A stretch of DNA of 64,000 nucleotides from Agrococcus sp. KRD186 (GTDB taxonomy: Bacteria > Actinomycetota > Actinomycetes > Actinomycetales > Microbacteriaceae). This document shows positions 1 through 8,667 of the stretch, one piece after another; within the stretch, counting starts at the first letter, position 1; every line of letters begins with the position of its first letter. The position numbers were made by a program, and so were the translations under genes. Below the pieces are notes generated by a model. That model was not told where the DNA came from. It did not search any database and was given only the letters and a program-made list of their open reading frames with translations. The stretch spans positions 1,103,342 through 1,167,341 of the forward strand of contig NZ_JABFAP010000001.1 in NCBI RefSeq assembly GCF_017168255.1, given 5' to 3'.

Positions 1-14
1 CACCAGGAGCACTG

Positions 15-2003
15 ATGCCCCAGATCCTCACCCCCGAACTGGTCGTGCTCGACGCCGACCTCGGCGCCGACAAGGAGGCCGTCATCCGCGCGCTCGCCGC
101 TCGCGCGGCCTCCACCGATCGCGTCGCCGACGGCGACGGCCTCGCGGCCGCGGTGCTCGAGCGCGAGGCACTCACACCGACCGGCATGGGCGACGGCATC
201 GCCATCCCGCACTGCAAGTCGGCTGCGGTGCTCGAGCCGAGCCTCGCGTTCGCCCGCCTCGAACCGGCGGTCGACTTCGGCGCGCCCGACGGACCCGCCG
301 ACCTGGTGTTCATGATCATGGCGCCCGACGGCGCCGCCGAGACGCATCTCGCGGTGCTGTCTCGCCTGGCCGGCTCGCTCATCGACGAGCAGTTCACCGG
401 GGCGCTGCGCAGCGCCGCGAGCGCCGACGAGGTCGTGGCGCTCGTCGAGCGGGTGGTCGCCGACAAGGATGAGGCAGAACCCGCGCCGGTCGCCGAGGGC
501 GAGCGCAGCATCGTGGCCGTCACCGCCTGCCCGACCGGCATCGCGCACACCTACATGGCAGCGGATGCGCTCAAGGCCGCGGGAGAGCGCGCCGGCGTGC
601 GCGTCACGGTCGAGACGCAGGGCTCCAGCGGCACCAAGCGTCTCGATCCTGCGGTGATCGCCGCAGCCGACGCCGTCGTGTTCGCGGTCGACGTGGATGT
701 GCGAGAGCGCGGCCGCTTCGCCGGCAAGGCCTACGTGCAAGTGCCGGTCAAGCGCGGCATCGACTCCGCGGACGCCCTGATCGCCGAGGCACTCGGCCAC
801 GCCGACAACCCGTCTGGGCCGCGGCTGGCCGGCGACGTCTCGGGCGGGGCCGACGCGCAGCAGTCAACCGGAGGTGCCGGTGGCGGCTCGCTCGGCGGCA
901 CCGTCAAGCGCGCGCTCCTCACGGGCGTCAGCTACATGATCCCCTTCGTCGCCGGCGGCGGGCTGCTCATCGCGCTCGGCTTCCTGGTCGGTGGATTCGA
1001 CATCACCGACGTCGCGGGCGACGTGATCGTGCAGAACTCGCTCTGGAACCTGCCCGACGGCGGCCTGGCCGAGTACCTCGGCGCGGTGCTGTTCTCGATC
1101 GGCAACGCCTCGATGGCGTTCCTGGTGCCAGCACTCGCGGGCTACATCGCCTACGCGATCGCCGACCGCCCCGGCATCGCGCCCGGGTTCGTCGCCGGTG
1201 CGGTGGCGCTGCTCATGAGCGCGGGCTTCATCGGCGGTCTCGTCGGAGGCCTGCTCGCCGGCCTCGCCGCCTGGTGGATCGGCACTTGGAGCGTGCCGAA
1301 GTGGCTGCGCGGCCTCATGCCGGTCGTGATCATCCCGCTGCTGGCCTCCATCTTCGCCTCAGGGCTGATGGTGGTGCTGCTGGGCGGGCCGATCGCCGCG
1401 CTGATGGCCGGGCTGACCGGCTGGCTCGGGTCGCTCACCGGCGCTGGCGCGGTGCTGCTGGGTCTGCTGCTGGGCACGATGATGGCTTTCGACCTCGGCG
1501 GGCCGATCAACAAGGTCGCCTACGGCTTCGCCGTCGCCGGGCTCGGCGCGGGCTCCCCCGAGGACCCCGCGCCCTGGATGATCATGGCCGCTGTGATGGC
1601 CGCAGGCATGGTGCCGCCGCTGGGCATGGCGCTGGGTACCCTGCTCGATCGGAAGCTCTTCACACCGGCTGAGCAAGAGAACGGCAAGGCGGCGTGGCTG
1701 CTGGGCGCCTCGTTCATCTCGGAGGGCGCGATCCCGTTCGCGGCCGCCGACCCGCTGCGTGTCATCCCCGCGTCGATCCTGGGTGCGGCGACCACCGGTG
1801 CCATCTCGATGGCGGCTGGCGTGACCAGCCAGGCACCGCACGGGGGCTTCTTCGTCTTCTTCGCGATCGGCAACCTGCTGATGTTCACGCTCGCGATCAT
1901 CGCCGGCACGATCGTCACCGGCCTCGCGGTCATCGCGCTCAAGCGCTGGGCACGGCGCACGCCGACGCCTGCGGAGGCCGAACCCGCCCTCGTGGCCGCC
2001 TGA
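15..2003 (+). CDS. fruA: Fructose-type PTS enzyme IIABC
   Basis: Phosphotransferase-system permease that imports and phosphorylates a sugar, most likely fructose. Three domains are fused in the order IIA-IIB-IIC. The IIA part (about residues 1-145) carries the phospho-accepting His in AIPHCK (H66). The IIB part (about 165-265) carries the Fru-family site TACPTGIAHTYMA with Cys172. The IIC part (about 300-645) is a run of hydrophobic segments forming the membrane channel. The length (662 aa) is usual for actinobacterial FruA. AGGAG lies 5-6 nt before the ATG. Only 14 bp of upstream sequence is visible; a 1-phosphofructokinase gene often precedes it but cannot be seen here. A strong hairpin follows the stop. 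The substrate is inferred from family resemblance. Confidence 0.93.
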   Translation: MPQILTPELVVLDADLGADKEAVIRALAARAASTDRVADGDGLAAAVLEREALTPTGMGDGIAIPHCKSAAVLEPSLAFARLEPAVDFGAPDGPADLVFMIMAPDGAAETHLAVLSRLAGSLIDEQFTGALRSAASADEVVALVERVVADKDEAEPAPVAEGERSIVAVTACPTGIAHTYMAADALKAAGERAGVRVTVETQGSSGTKRLDPAVIAAADAVVFAVDVDVRERGRFAGKAYVQVPVKRGIDSADALIAEALGHADNPSGPRLAGDVSGGADAQQSTGGAGGGSLGGTVKRALLTGVSYMIPFVAGGGLLIALGFLVGGFDITDVAGDVIVQNSLWNLPDGGLAEYLGAVLFSIGNASMAFLVPALAGYIAYAIADRPGIAPGFVAGAVALLMSAGFIGGLVGGLLAGLAAWWIGTWSVPKWLRGLMPVVIIPLLASIFASGLMVVLLGGPIAALMAGLTGWLGSLTGAGAVLLGLLLGTMMAFDLGGPINKVAYGFAVAGLGAGSPEDPAPWMIMAAVMAAGMVPPLGMALGTLLDRKLFTPAEQENGKAAWLLGASFISEGAIPFAAADPLRVIPASILGAATTGAISMAAGVTSQAPHGGFFVFFAIGNLLMFTLAIIAGTIVTGLAVIALKRWARRTPTPAEAEPALVAA

Positions 2004-2018
2004 ACGCATCCGCTCGAC

Positions 2019-2055
2019 ACCGATCGCCCCGGGCATCAGCCTCGGGGCGATCGGT
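2019..2055. terminator. Bidirectional hairpin between fruA and rnpB
   Basis: A perfect 13-bp inverted repeat (ACCGATCGCCCCG, 2019-2031, with its complement at 2043-2055) separated by 11 nt. It lies 16 bp after the fruA stop and just beyond the 3' end of the RNase P RNA on the other strand. It probably ends both transcripts. There is no T-tract, as is common in GC-rich actinobacteria. Confidence 0.75.
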
Positions 2056-2063
2056 CGTGCGGG

Positions 2064-2431
2064 CGAACCGGCCGGCCGATACGCCGGGTTCTGTCGTGGA
2101 CGGTCATCTCTCTACGGGATGCATTGCTGCAGCCCTCTAGCGACCTACCCGCGGATGGGACGAGCAGCCCCGTGATCCGCTGTCTGGTCTTGCTCCGGGC
2201 GAGGTTTGCCTAGCCGCGGCGCTCGCACGCCGCGCTGGTGGGCTCTTGCCCCACCGTTTCACTCCTGGCCTGCCCGAGCCCGAAGGCCCTGGCAGGTGGA
2301 CCTGCTCTCTGTTGCACTTTCTCGCGGGTTGCCCCGGGTGGACGTTATCCACCGCCCTGCTCTGCGGAGCCCGGACGTTCCTCGGCACGGAGCCGAAGCT
2401 CCGCGACGCGACCGCCTGGCCGACCGATTCG
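2064..2431 (-). ncRNA. rnpB: RNase P RNA, bacterial class A
   Basis: Catalytic RNA of ribonuclease P, which trims the 5' leader from tRNA precursors. Read on the minus strand it has the conserved core GAAAGTGCAACAGAGAGCA (around 2307-2325) and the near-terminal ACAGAACCCGGC (around 2082-2093), which form the P4 region. The ends 2418-2431 and 2064-2077 pair over 14 positions (two G-U pairs) as stem P1. The length, about 368 nt, fits high-GC class A RNAs. The ends are set from the P1 pairing and may be off by a few bases. Open frames across this region are not genes. Confidence 0.95.
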
Positions 2432-2461
2432 CTGCGTCCAGGGTACCGGCAAGCGGCCCGT

Positions 2462-3553
2462 TCAGCGCGGCAGCTGCTTGCGGTAGTAGGCCGTCGCATG
2501 CAGCGGCCGGCCACCGAAGCGCGAGAACTGCCTGGCCGAGCTGGGATTCTGCCGCCCCACATGCGTCGAGCGCAGCCGCGCGCAGCCGCTGTCGGCGAGG
2601 TTCGCGTGCAGGCGGCGGCTCAGCAGCGTGACGATGCCCTTGCCCTGCGCGTCCGGCAGCGCGCCCTGGATGACCAGCACCGCATCCGACCGCAGCTCGC
2701 GCCGGTGCCGCACGAACCGCCACCGCTCGCGGACACCCCAGCGACCGCCGGAGTCCTGCAGCACGCGCGAGGCGTCGAGCACCGCGAAGACGAACCCCAC
2801 CGGCTGCTCCTCCTCGTCGCGGGCGATCAGGAACAGGCCGGGCTCGTGCAGCAGCCACAGCCCCGCGAACTGCGACCGCAGCTCGTCGCGCGTGAACGGC
2901 GTGAAGTAGGGCAGCTGCGCGAAGGAGCCGTTGAGCAGCGGCAGCAGCGCCCGCAGCCCGCGCGCGAGCCCGAAGCGCGTCACCTCGTCGATGCGGATGC
3001 CGGCGCGGTCGAGCTCTGCGACGCTCGGACCGTCGCCGTCGAGCACGTCGACCACCCAGGTGTCGCCCTCGTACCAGCGCTCCAGGCCGCGTGCCTCGAA
3101 CGCCGGCGGCATCCACTCCGGGTTCCACCCCGCGTCGGGGAACCCGCGCTCCTCGAAGCCCGAGGTGATGAGCCCGCCCGACTGGTTCGGCAGCAGCTGG
3201 GCAGGGCCGAAGAGCTCGGTCGCACCGGCTGCCCGCGCTCGTCGCTCGATGTCGTCCAGCAGGGTGTCGAGGACGGATGCGTCGGGTGCCGCGAGTGCGC
3301 CGAAGACGAGCGCGCGGGTGCCGAGCCGGTCATCGAGGCGGTCGTCACGGTGCACGATTGCGCGGCCCACGGGCCTGCCGTCGTCGTCGCGCGCGAGCAG
3401 CAGCGTGATCGGGTGCCGGTGGGCCGAGGTGCCGCGGAACCAGTCGCGCACGGTGCGCTCGCGCAGCGGCACCGCACGGCCCTCGTGGGTCTCCTTGCCC
3501 AGGCGGAGGAACTCGGCGAGGGCGGCCTCGTCTGCGACCTCGACCACGTCCAT
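2462..3553 (-). CDS. GNAT-fold acetyltransferase-like protein
   Basis: A 363-aa protein that looks like a two-domain GNAT N-acetyltransferase. The C-terminal part has a segment of the type VLVIQGALPDAQGKGIVTLL, resembling the acetyl-CoA binding loop (R/Q-x-x-G-x-G/A), followed by a typical last-strand region ending YYRKQLPR. No substrate can be named. The ATG at 3553 has a GGAGGGGG Shine-Dalgarno 6-7 nt upstream and a TACGAT -10 box at 3575-3580, so the leader is short. The gene stands alone between rnpB and the 4.3-kb cluster. It could also be a non-enzymatic GNAT-fold protein. Confidence 0.75.
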   Translation of the reverse strand: MDVVEVADEAALAEFLRLGKETHEGRAVPLRERTVRDWFRGTSAHRHPITLLLARDDDGRPVGRAIVHRDDRLDDRLGTRALVFGALAAPDASVLDTLLDDIERRARAAGATELFGPAQLLPNQSGGLITSGFEERGFPDAGWNPEWMPPAFEARGLERWYEGDTWVVDVLDGDGPSVAELDRAGIRIDEVTRFGLARGLRALLPLLNGSFAQLPYFTPFTRDELRSQFAGLWLLHEPGLFLIARDEEEQPVGFVFAVLDASRVLQDSGGRWGVRERWRFVRHRRELRSDAVLVIQGALPDAQGKGIVTLLSRRLHANLADSGCARLRSTHVGRQNPSSARQFSRFGGRPLHATAYYRKQLPR

Positions 3554-3574
3554 CGGCGCACCCCCTCCGCTCAG

Positions 3575-3580
3575 ATCGTA
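3575..3580 (-). promoter_or_regulatory. -10 box for the GNAT gene
   Basis: TACGAT on the minus strand matches the actinobacterial TANNNT -10 pattern and would start RNA about 15 nt before the ATG at 3553. No clear -35 element is seen. Confidence 0.45.
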
Positions 3581-3616
3581 CGACGAGGGCGTCGGCGGCG
3601 GGGCGGATGCGCGGTG

Positions 3617-4357
3617 CTAGATGCCGCTCTCGTCCGTGCGCACGAGGATGGCCGAGGAGTTCGGGTCGAGGAGCACGTCCTCATCCGCCGCCTGGCGGAT
3701 CTCGTACAGCTCCGCCGCCGTCAGCTCGACTCCGGAGGCGACCGAGGTGCGACGCTGCAGGAGCGTGGCGCCGATGCCGTAGCGCTCCCGCTGCCGATCG
3801 TAGAGCGCCAGCAGATCGGTCGGCACCTCGGCGGCCCGCTCGCCGCGCTCGGCGCGCGCGGCCTGCAGCTGCTGCTCGAGGTCGCCGGCGGCGAGCTCGC
3901 GCTCGGCGGCGAGCCGGTCGCGCTCGGCGCGCGCCGTCTCCGCCTCGCGGCGCGCCTCGGCGAGCGCCGTCGCGGCGTCCTCCTGCTGCTGCATCGCCTC
4001 GAGCTCGAGGTCCTCGAGGATGCCCTGGCGGCGCTCGAGCGTCTCGTTCTCGTGCTCGGTCGCCGTGGCGGTCTTGGCGTCGGTGATCGTCGGCAGGCGG
4101 TCGCGGTTGCGCTGCAGCCGAGCCCGGACGACCTGCACGTCGCTCTCGATGCGAGCGACCCCTGCGGTGGCGTCGTCGTGCGCGCCGAGCCGCTCGAGCA
4201 CGGCGCGGTCGAGCACCGACAGCTCGGTGTCGAGCTCGTCGATGCGCTGCGTCTGCGGCAGCGACTTGAGCTTGCCTTGCAGGCGCACGATCAGCGTGTC
4301 GGCCTCCTGCAGGGTCAGCAGTCGCCGCTGGTCGTTCGGGGTCGCCTTCAGTGCCAT
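3617..4357 (-). CDS. CT398-like coiled-coil protein lacking zinc-ribbon cysteines
   Basis: A 246-aa protein of the CT398 / zinc-ribbon-domain family that in most bacteria sits next to a Nif3-like gene, as here. Residues about 10-185 are a long charged, Ala/Glu/Arg-rich coiled-coil hairpin. The C-terminal module (about 195-246) keeps the family pattern (ELTAAELYEIRQA ... SSAILV), but the four zinc-binding cysteines are absent and the protein contains no cysteine at all. The ATG at 4357 has GGAGGAG 5 nt upstream and overlaps the Nif3-like stop by 10 bp, so translation is coupled. The molecular role is unknown; family members are suggested to bind nucleic acid or act as scaffolds. Confidence 0.82.
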   Translation of the reverse strand: MALKATPNDQRRLLTLQEADTLIVRLQGKLKSLPQTQRIDELDTELSVLDRAVLERLGAHDDATAGVARIESDVQVVRARLQRNRDRLPTITDAKTATATEHENETLERRQGILEDLELEAMQQQEDAATALAEARREAETARAERDRLAAERELAAGDLEQQLQAARAERGERAAEVPTDLLALYDRQRERYGIGATLLQRRTSVASGVELTAAELYEIRQAADEDVLLDPNSSAILVRTDESGI

Positions 4358-5184
4358 GCCTGCTCCTCCTGCGGGACCGCGAAGTCCCATGGGTCTGTCC
4401 TGATCTCGCTCACGAGCACCTCGACGCCGGGCAGCGCAGCCCGCAGCTGCTCGGCCGCCGGCCGCAGCCACAGCGACTCGCTCGCCCAGTGGGAGACGTC
4501 GACGAGCGCCGGCCCCTCCCCTGCGGCGTGCCGCTCCTTCGCGTCGGAGGCCGGGTGGTGGCGCAGGTCGCTGGTGATGTAGACGTCTGCGCCGGTCACG
4601 GCGCTCTCGCGCAGCAGCGAGTCGCCCGCTCCGCCGCAGATGGCGACGCGGCGCACCTGCCGCTCGGGGTCCCCGGCCGCGCGCAGGCCGCCGGCGACGG
4701 CGGGCACCAGCTCGGCGAGCCGCCGCACCAGCTGGCCCAGCGTCGTGGGCGCCGGCAGGTCGCCGACCCGCCCGAGCCCCTTGGCCGCATCCACCCGGTT
4801 GACGACGATCGGTGCGGCATCGAGCAGGCCGAGCATCGCGGCCAGCTCGCCGCTCGTGCCGCGGTCGACCGCGTCGGCGTTGGTGTGGGCGGCGAGCAGC
4901 GCGACGCGCTCGCGCACCAGCCGGGTGATCACGCGGCCAGCCGGGTTCGTGGCGGCGACGCTCGTGGCGCCGCGCAGCAGCAGCGGGTGGTGCACCAGCA
5001 GCAGGTCGGCGCCGGTCTCGACGGCCTCGGCCGCGGTCGCGCCGACGGCGTCGACGGCGAGCAGGATGCGCTGCACCCGATCGGCGGGATCGCCCGCGAC
5101 CAGCCCCACGGCGTCCCAGTCCTCGGCGGTGGCGGCGGGCCAGAGCGACTCCACCGCCAGCTGCACATCGGCGACGCTGGTCAT
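4348..5184 (-). CDS. Nif3-like dinuclear metal centre protein
   Basis: A 278-aa member of the Nif3/YbgI/DUF34 family, whose members form hexameric toroids with a two-metal site; the physiological role is still debated (GTP cyclohydrolase-like in some reports). Metal ligands are visible: [15 protein letters not shown] and the C-terminal DVSHWASE. The ATG at 5184 is chosen over the ATG at 5193 because TAGGAT (5192-5197) is a good -10 box placed 7 nt before 5184, which would make the mRNA leaderless and exclude the upstream ATG. It is first in a two-gene operon with the coiled-coil protein. Confidence 0.9.
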   Translation of the reverse strand: MTSVADVQLAVESLWPAATAEDWDAVGLVAGDPADRVQRILLAVDAVGATAAEAVETGADLLLVHHPLLLRGATSVAATNPAGRVITRLVRERVALLAAHTNADAVDRGTSGELAAMLGLLDAAPIVVNRVDAAKGLGRVGDLPAPTTLGQLVRRLAELVPAVAGGLRAAGDPERQVRRVAICGGAGDSLLRESAVTGADVYITSDLRHHPASDAKERHAAGEGPALVDVSHWASESLWLRPAAEQLRAALPGVEVLVSEIRTDPWDFAVPQEEQAWH

Positions 5185-5191
5185 GCGCTCC

Positions 5192-5197
5192 ATCCTA
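5192..5197 (-). promoter_or_regulatory. -10 box, leaderless start of Nif3-like gene
   Basis: TAGGAT on the minus strand followed by 7 nt and the ATG at 5184. This spacing puts transcription start on or next to the A of the ATG. Confidence 0.5.
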
Positions 5198-5240
5198 CGG
5201 ATGCGCGAGGGCCGTCCCGGCCGATGGCACAATGGTGCGC

Positions 5241-5316
5241 GGGCGGTTGGCGCAGCTGGTAGCGCACTTCGTTTACACCGAAGGGGTCGCCGGTTCGAGC
5301 CCGGCACCGCCCACCA
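5241..5316 (+). tRNA. tRNA-Val (TAC)
   Basis: A cloverleaf is readable: acceptor GGGCGGT/ACCGCCC, anticodon stem CTTCG/CGAAG around loop TTTACAC (anticodon TAC, valine) and T-loop GTTCGAGC. CCA is encoded at 5314-5316. The gene lies between two genes read on the opposite strand. Confidence 0.96.
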
Positions 5317-5330
5317 TCGGCGTCGTCGCG

Positions 5331-5789
5331 CTAGGCCAGCTGCGCGAGCGCCGCCCGGTACGCGGCCATGTCGCGCGACTCGGATGGGCTGACGCGGAAG
5401 TGCGCGGCAATGCGGCCCTCGCGGTCGATGACGTAGGTCGCGCGCGTCGCGACTCCGCGCTCGGGCAGGAAGGCGTCGTAGGCCTGCGCCACCTCGCCGT
5501 GCGGCCAGAAGTCGCTCAGCAGCGGGAAGGTGAAACCCTCCTGCTCGTGGAAGACGCCGAGCGAGGCCGCGGTGTCGACCGAGATGCCGAACACCTGGGC
5601 GTCCGCGCCCTGGAAGTCGGCCAGCTCGTCGCGGATCGAGCACAGCTCGCCCGTGCAGCGGCCCGTGAAGGCCGCCGGGTAGAACACCAGCACCACGGGG
5701 CGGCCGCGGAGCTCGGAGAGCGTGACCGCCTCACCCGTGTGGTCCCTGAGCGTGAAATCGGGTGCTTCGTCGCCGATCTGCAGTGCCAT
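5331..5789 (-). CDS. AhpE-like peroxiredoxin
   Basis: A 152-aa thiol peroxidase reducing peroxides in the cytoplasm. The peroxidatic site is in [12 protein letters not shown] (about residues 40-51), and [13 protein letters not shown] is a stretch typical of the AhpE/BCP branch (M. tuberculosis AhpE has nearly the same segment). A second cysteine lies five residues after the peroxidatic one, at the position used as resolving Cys in many BCP proteins and absent from M. tuberculosis AhpE, so the reaction may be of the atypical 2-Cys type. The ATG at 5789 has a GAGGAC Shine-Dalgarno. It is divergent from aceE. Confidence 0.9.
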   Translation of the reverse strand: MALQIGDEAPDFTLRDHTGEAVTLSELRGRPVVLVFYPAAFTGRCTGELCSIRDELADFQGADAQVFGISVDTAASLGVFHEQEGFTFPLLSDFWPHGEVAQAYDAFLPERGVATRATYVIDREGRIAAHFRVSPSESRDMAAYRAALAQLA

Positions 5790-5877
5790 GCGCGTCCTCG
5801 TCTCTCCTGCGGCCTCGTCGCATCCTCATCGTGCCAGAGCGTGTGCCCGCGAGAACTCACGGACGCGGCTCGGTCGA

Positions 5878-5883
5878 TATGGT
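5878..5883 (+). promoter_or_regulatory. Possible -10 box for aceE
   Basis: TATGGT about 57 bp before the aceE GTG fits TANNNT. No convincing -35 element is present, so this is only the best candidate in the 150-bp gap shared with the peroxiredoxin gene. Confidence 0.3.
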
Positions 5884-5939
5884 GGAGGTTGCGGGCGCCG
5901 ACACCCAGGCGCGCCTCCAGATCGACGTCAGGAGCTTCG

Positions 5940-8657
5940 GTGCTGAACGACCAGGACCCCTACTCGGGCCACACCAACGACGCAGACCCGAGCGAGACCG
6001 CTGAGTGGCAGGAGTCGCTCGACCAGCTCGTCGCGGCGCACGGCCCGCAGCGCGGTCGGGAGATCATGCTGAGCCTGCTCAAGCGCTCGAAGGAGCTGCA
6101 CCTGGGCGTGCCGATGGTGCCGACCACCGACTACCTGAACACGATCGCGGCCGAGGACGAGCCCGAGTTCCCCGGCGACGAGCAGCTCGAGCGCACCTAC
6201 CGCCGCTGGATCCGCTGGAACGCCGCGATCATGGTGCACCGCGCGCAGGCCCCCGGCATCGGCGTCGGCGGCCACATCTCGACCTACGCCTCATCCGCCG
6301 CCCTCTACGAGGTGGGCCTCAACCACTTCTTCCGCGGCTACGACCACCCCGGCGGCGGCGACCAGATCTTCTACCAGGGGCACGCATCCCCCGGCATGTA
6401 CGCGCGCGCGTTCCTCGAGGGCCGCCTGAGCGAGACGCAGATGGACGCCTTCCGGCAGGAGAAGTCGAAGGCGCCCAACGGCATCCCCTCCTACCCGCAC
6501 CCGCGCATGATGCCCGACTTCTGGCAGTTCCCGACGGTCTCGATGGGCATCGGCCCGATCAACGCGATCTACCAGGCACAGGCGAACCGCTACCTCGCGA
6601 ACCGCGGCATCAAGGATGTCGCCGACTCGCAGGTGTGGGCGTTCCTCGGCGACGGCGAGATGGACGAGGTCGAGTCGCGCGGCGCGCTGCAGCTCGCCGC
6701 GAACGACGGCCTCGACAACCTGAACTTCGTCATCAACGCCAACCTCCAGCGCCTCGACGGCCCGGTGCGCGGCAACGGCAAGATCATCCAGGAGCTCGAG
6801 TCGTTCTTCCGCGGCGCCGGCTGGAACGTCATCAAGGTGGTCTGGGGCCGCGAGTGGGACTCGCTGCTGGCGAACGACCACGAGGGCGCGCTGCGCGACC
6901 TCATGAACGCCACGCCCGACGGCGACTACCAGACCTACAAGGCGGAGTCGGGCCTGTTCGTGCGCGAGCACTTCTTCGGCCGCGACCCTCGCACGCTCGA
7001 GATGGTCAAGCACCTGAGCGACAACGAGATCTGGGCGCTGAAGCGCGGCGGCCACGACTACCGCAAGGTCTACGCGGCCTACAAGGCGGCCGTGGAGCAC
7101 AAGGGCCAGCCGACGGTCATCATCGCGAAGACGGTCAAGGGCTACGGCCTGGGCAAGAGCTTCGAGGGCCGCAACGCGACCCACCAGATGAAGAAGCTCA
7201 CGCTCGACGACCTGAAGTCGTTCCGCGACTCGATGCAGCTCGACATCTCCGACAAGCAGCTCGAGGCCGACCCGTACCGCCCGCCGTACTTCCACCCCGG
7301 CGCCGACTCCCCTGAGCTCGAGTACATGCTCGAGCGCCGACGCGAGCTGGGCGGCTTCACGCCCGAGCGCCGCGCGAAGCACACGATCATCCCGCTGCCG
7401 GAGGAGAAGACCTACGCCATGCCCAAGAAGGGCTCCGGCAAGCAGGAGATCGCCACCACCATGGCGTTCGTCCGGCTGCTCAAGGATCTGCTGCGCGACA
7501 AGGGCTGGGGCGAGCGCATCGTGCCGATCATCCCCGACGAGGCGCGCACCTTCGGCATCGACGCCTTCTTCCCGACGGCGAAGATCTACAACCCCAAGGG
7601 CCAGAACTACACCTCGGTCGACCGCGACCTGCTGCTGAAGTACCGCGAGGCGCCGGACGGGCAGATCGTGCACGTCGGCATCAACGAGGCGGGCGCCGTC
7701 GCGGCGTTCACCGCCGCCGGCACGTCGTACTCGACCCACGGCGAACCGCTCATCCCGATCTACGTCTTCTACTCGATGTTCGGCTTCCAGCGCACCGGCG
7801 ACTCCATCTGGGCGGCTGCCGACCAGATGACGCGCGGCTTCCTCATCGGCGCCACTGCCGGCCGCACCACGCTCACGGGCGAGGGCTTGCAGCATGCCGA
7901 CGGCCACTCGCCGCTGCTCGCCTCGACCAACCCTGCGGTGCTCGCGTACGACCCGGCCTACGGCTACGAGATCGCGCACTTGGTGCAGCACAGCCTCGAG
8001 CGCATGTACGGCGAGAACCCCGAGAACGTCATCGTCTACATGACGGTCTACAACGAGCCGATCGTGCACCCGGCCGAGCCCGAGAACGTCGACGTCGAGG
8101 GCATCCAGCGCGGCCTGCACCGCGTCTCGACCAGCGACCACCACCCCATCAAGGTGCAGCTGCTCGGCTCCGGCGTCGCCCTGCCGTGGCTCCACCACGC
8201 GCAGGAGCTGCTCGGCAGCGACTGGGGCGTCTCGGCCGACATCTGGTCGGTCACCTCCTGGAGCGAGCTGCGCCGCGACGGCCTGTCGGCCGACGAGCAC
8301 AACTTCCTCAACCCGCAGGAGCCCGCGAAGGTGCCCTACGTCACGCAGCGACTGTCGGAGGCCGAGGGCCCGTTCGTGGCGACGACCGACTACATGCGCG
8401 CCGTGCCCGACCAGATCCGCGAGTGGGTGCCCGGCGACTACGCGACGCTCGGCGCCGACGGCTTCGGCTTCTCCGACACGCGCTCGGCCGCCCGCCGGTT
8501 CTTCACCATCGACAGCCACTCGGTGGTCGTGCGCGCGCTCGACGCGCTCGCGAAGCAGGGCAAGGTGCCGCTGGGCATGGTCATGCAGGCGATCGACAAG
8601 TACAGCCTGCACGACGTGAACGCTGGCGAGTCGGGCACCGGCGGCGGCGACGCGTAG
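5940..8657 (+). CDS. aceE: Pyruvate dehydrogenase E1 component (homodimeric)
   Basis: Thiamine-diphosphate enzyme that decarboxylates pyruvate and passes the acetyl group to the E2 lipoyl domains, making acetyl-CoA. The 905-aa length and single-chain form match AceE of Actinobacteria. The TPP-binding motif GDGEMDE, followed by the Asn-containing stretch to FVINANLQ, is at about 237-262, and the transketolase-like pyrimidine domain and C-terminal domain follow in order. The GTG at 5940 is preceded by CAGGAG 5 nt upstream. Open frame extends far upstream but would cover tRNA-Val and the peroxiredoxin gene, so it is not used. It is first in a cluster with pucR and the fab genes. Confidence 0.96.
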   Translation: MLNDQDPYSGHTNDADPSETAEWQESLDQLVAAHGPQRGREIMLSLLKRSKELHLGVPMVPTTDYLNTIAAEDEPEFPGDEQLERTYRRWIRWNAAIMVHRAQAPGIGVGGHISTYASSAALYEVGLNHFFRGYDHPGGGDQIFYQGHASPGMYARAFLEGRLSETQMDAFRQEKSKAPNGIPSYPHPRMMPDFWQFPTVSMGIGPINAIYQAQANRYLANRGIKDVADSQVWAFLGDGEMDEVESRGALQLAANDGLDNLNFVINANLQRLDGPVRGNGKIIQELESFFRGAGWNVIKVVWGREWDSLLANDHEGALRDLMNATPDGDYQTYKAESGLFVREHFFGRDPRTLEMVKHLSDNEIWALKRGGHDYRKVYAAYKAAVEHKGQPTVIIAKTVKGYGLGKSFEGRNATHQMKKLTLDDLKSFRDSMQLDISDKQLEADPYRPPYFHPGADSPELEYMLERRRELGGFTPERRAKHTIIPLPEEKTYAMPKKGSGKQEIATTMAFVRLLKDLLRDKGWGERIVPIIPDEARTFGIDAFFPTAKIYNPKGQNYTSVDRDLLLKYREAPDGQIVHVGINEAGAVAAFTAAGTSYSTHGEPLIPIYVFYSMFGFQRTGDSIWAAADQMTRGFLIGATAGRTTLTGEGLQHADGHSPLLASTNPAVLAYDPAYGYEIAHLVQHSLERMYGENPENVIVYMTVYNEPIVHPAEPENVDVEGIQRGLHRVSTSDHHPIKVQLLGSGVALPWLHHAQELLGSDWGVSADIWSVTSWSELRRDGLSADEHNFLNPQEPAKVPYVTQRLSEAEGPFVATTDYMRAVPDQIREWVPGDYATLGADGFGFSDTRSAARRFFTIDSHSVVVRALDALAKQGKVPLGMVMQAIDKYSLHDVNAGESGTGGGDA

Positions 8658-8667
8658 GGCTCCGGCG

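Noticed and set aside
2064-2631. Short proteins in the rnpB region
   Set aside because: Conserved RNase P RNA motifs and the P1 stem explain the sequence.
5232-5939. N-terminal extension of AceE by about 236 residues
   Set aside because: It would cover tRNA-Val and the peroxiredoxin gene; the GTG at 5940 has a good ribosome site and gives the normal AceE length.
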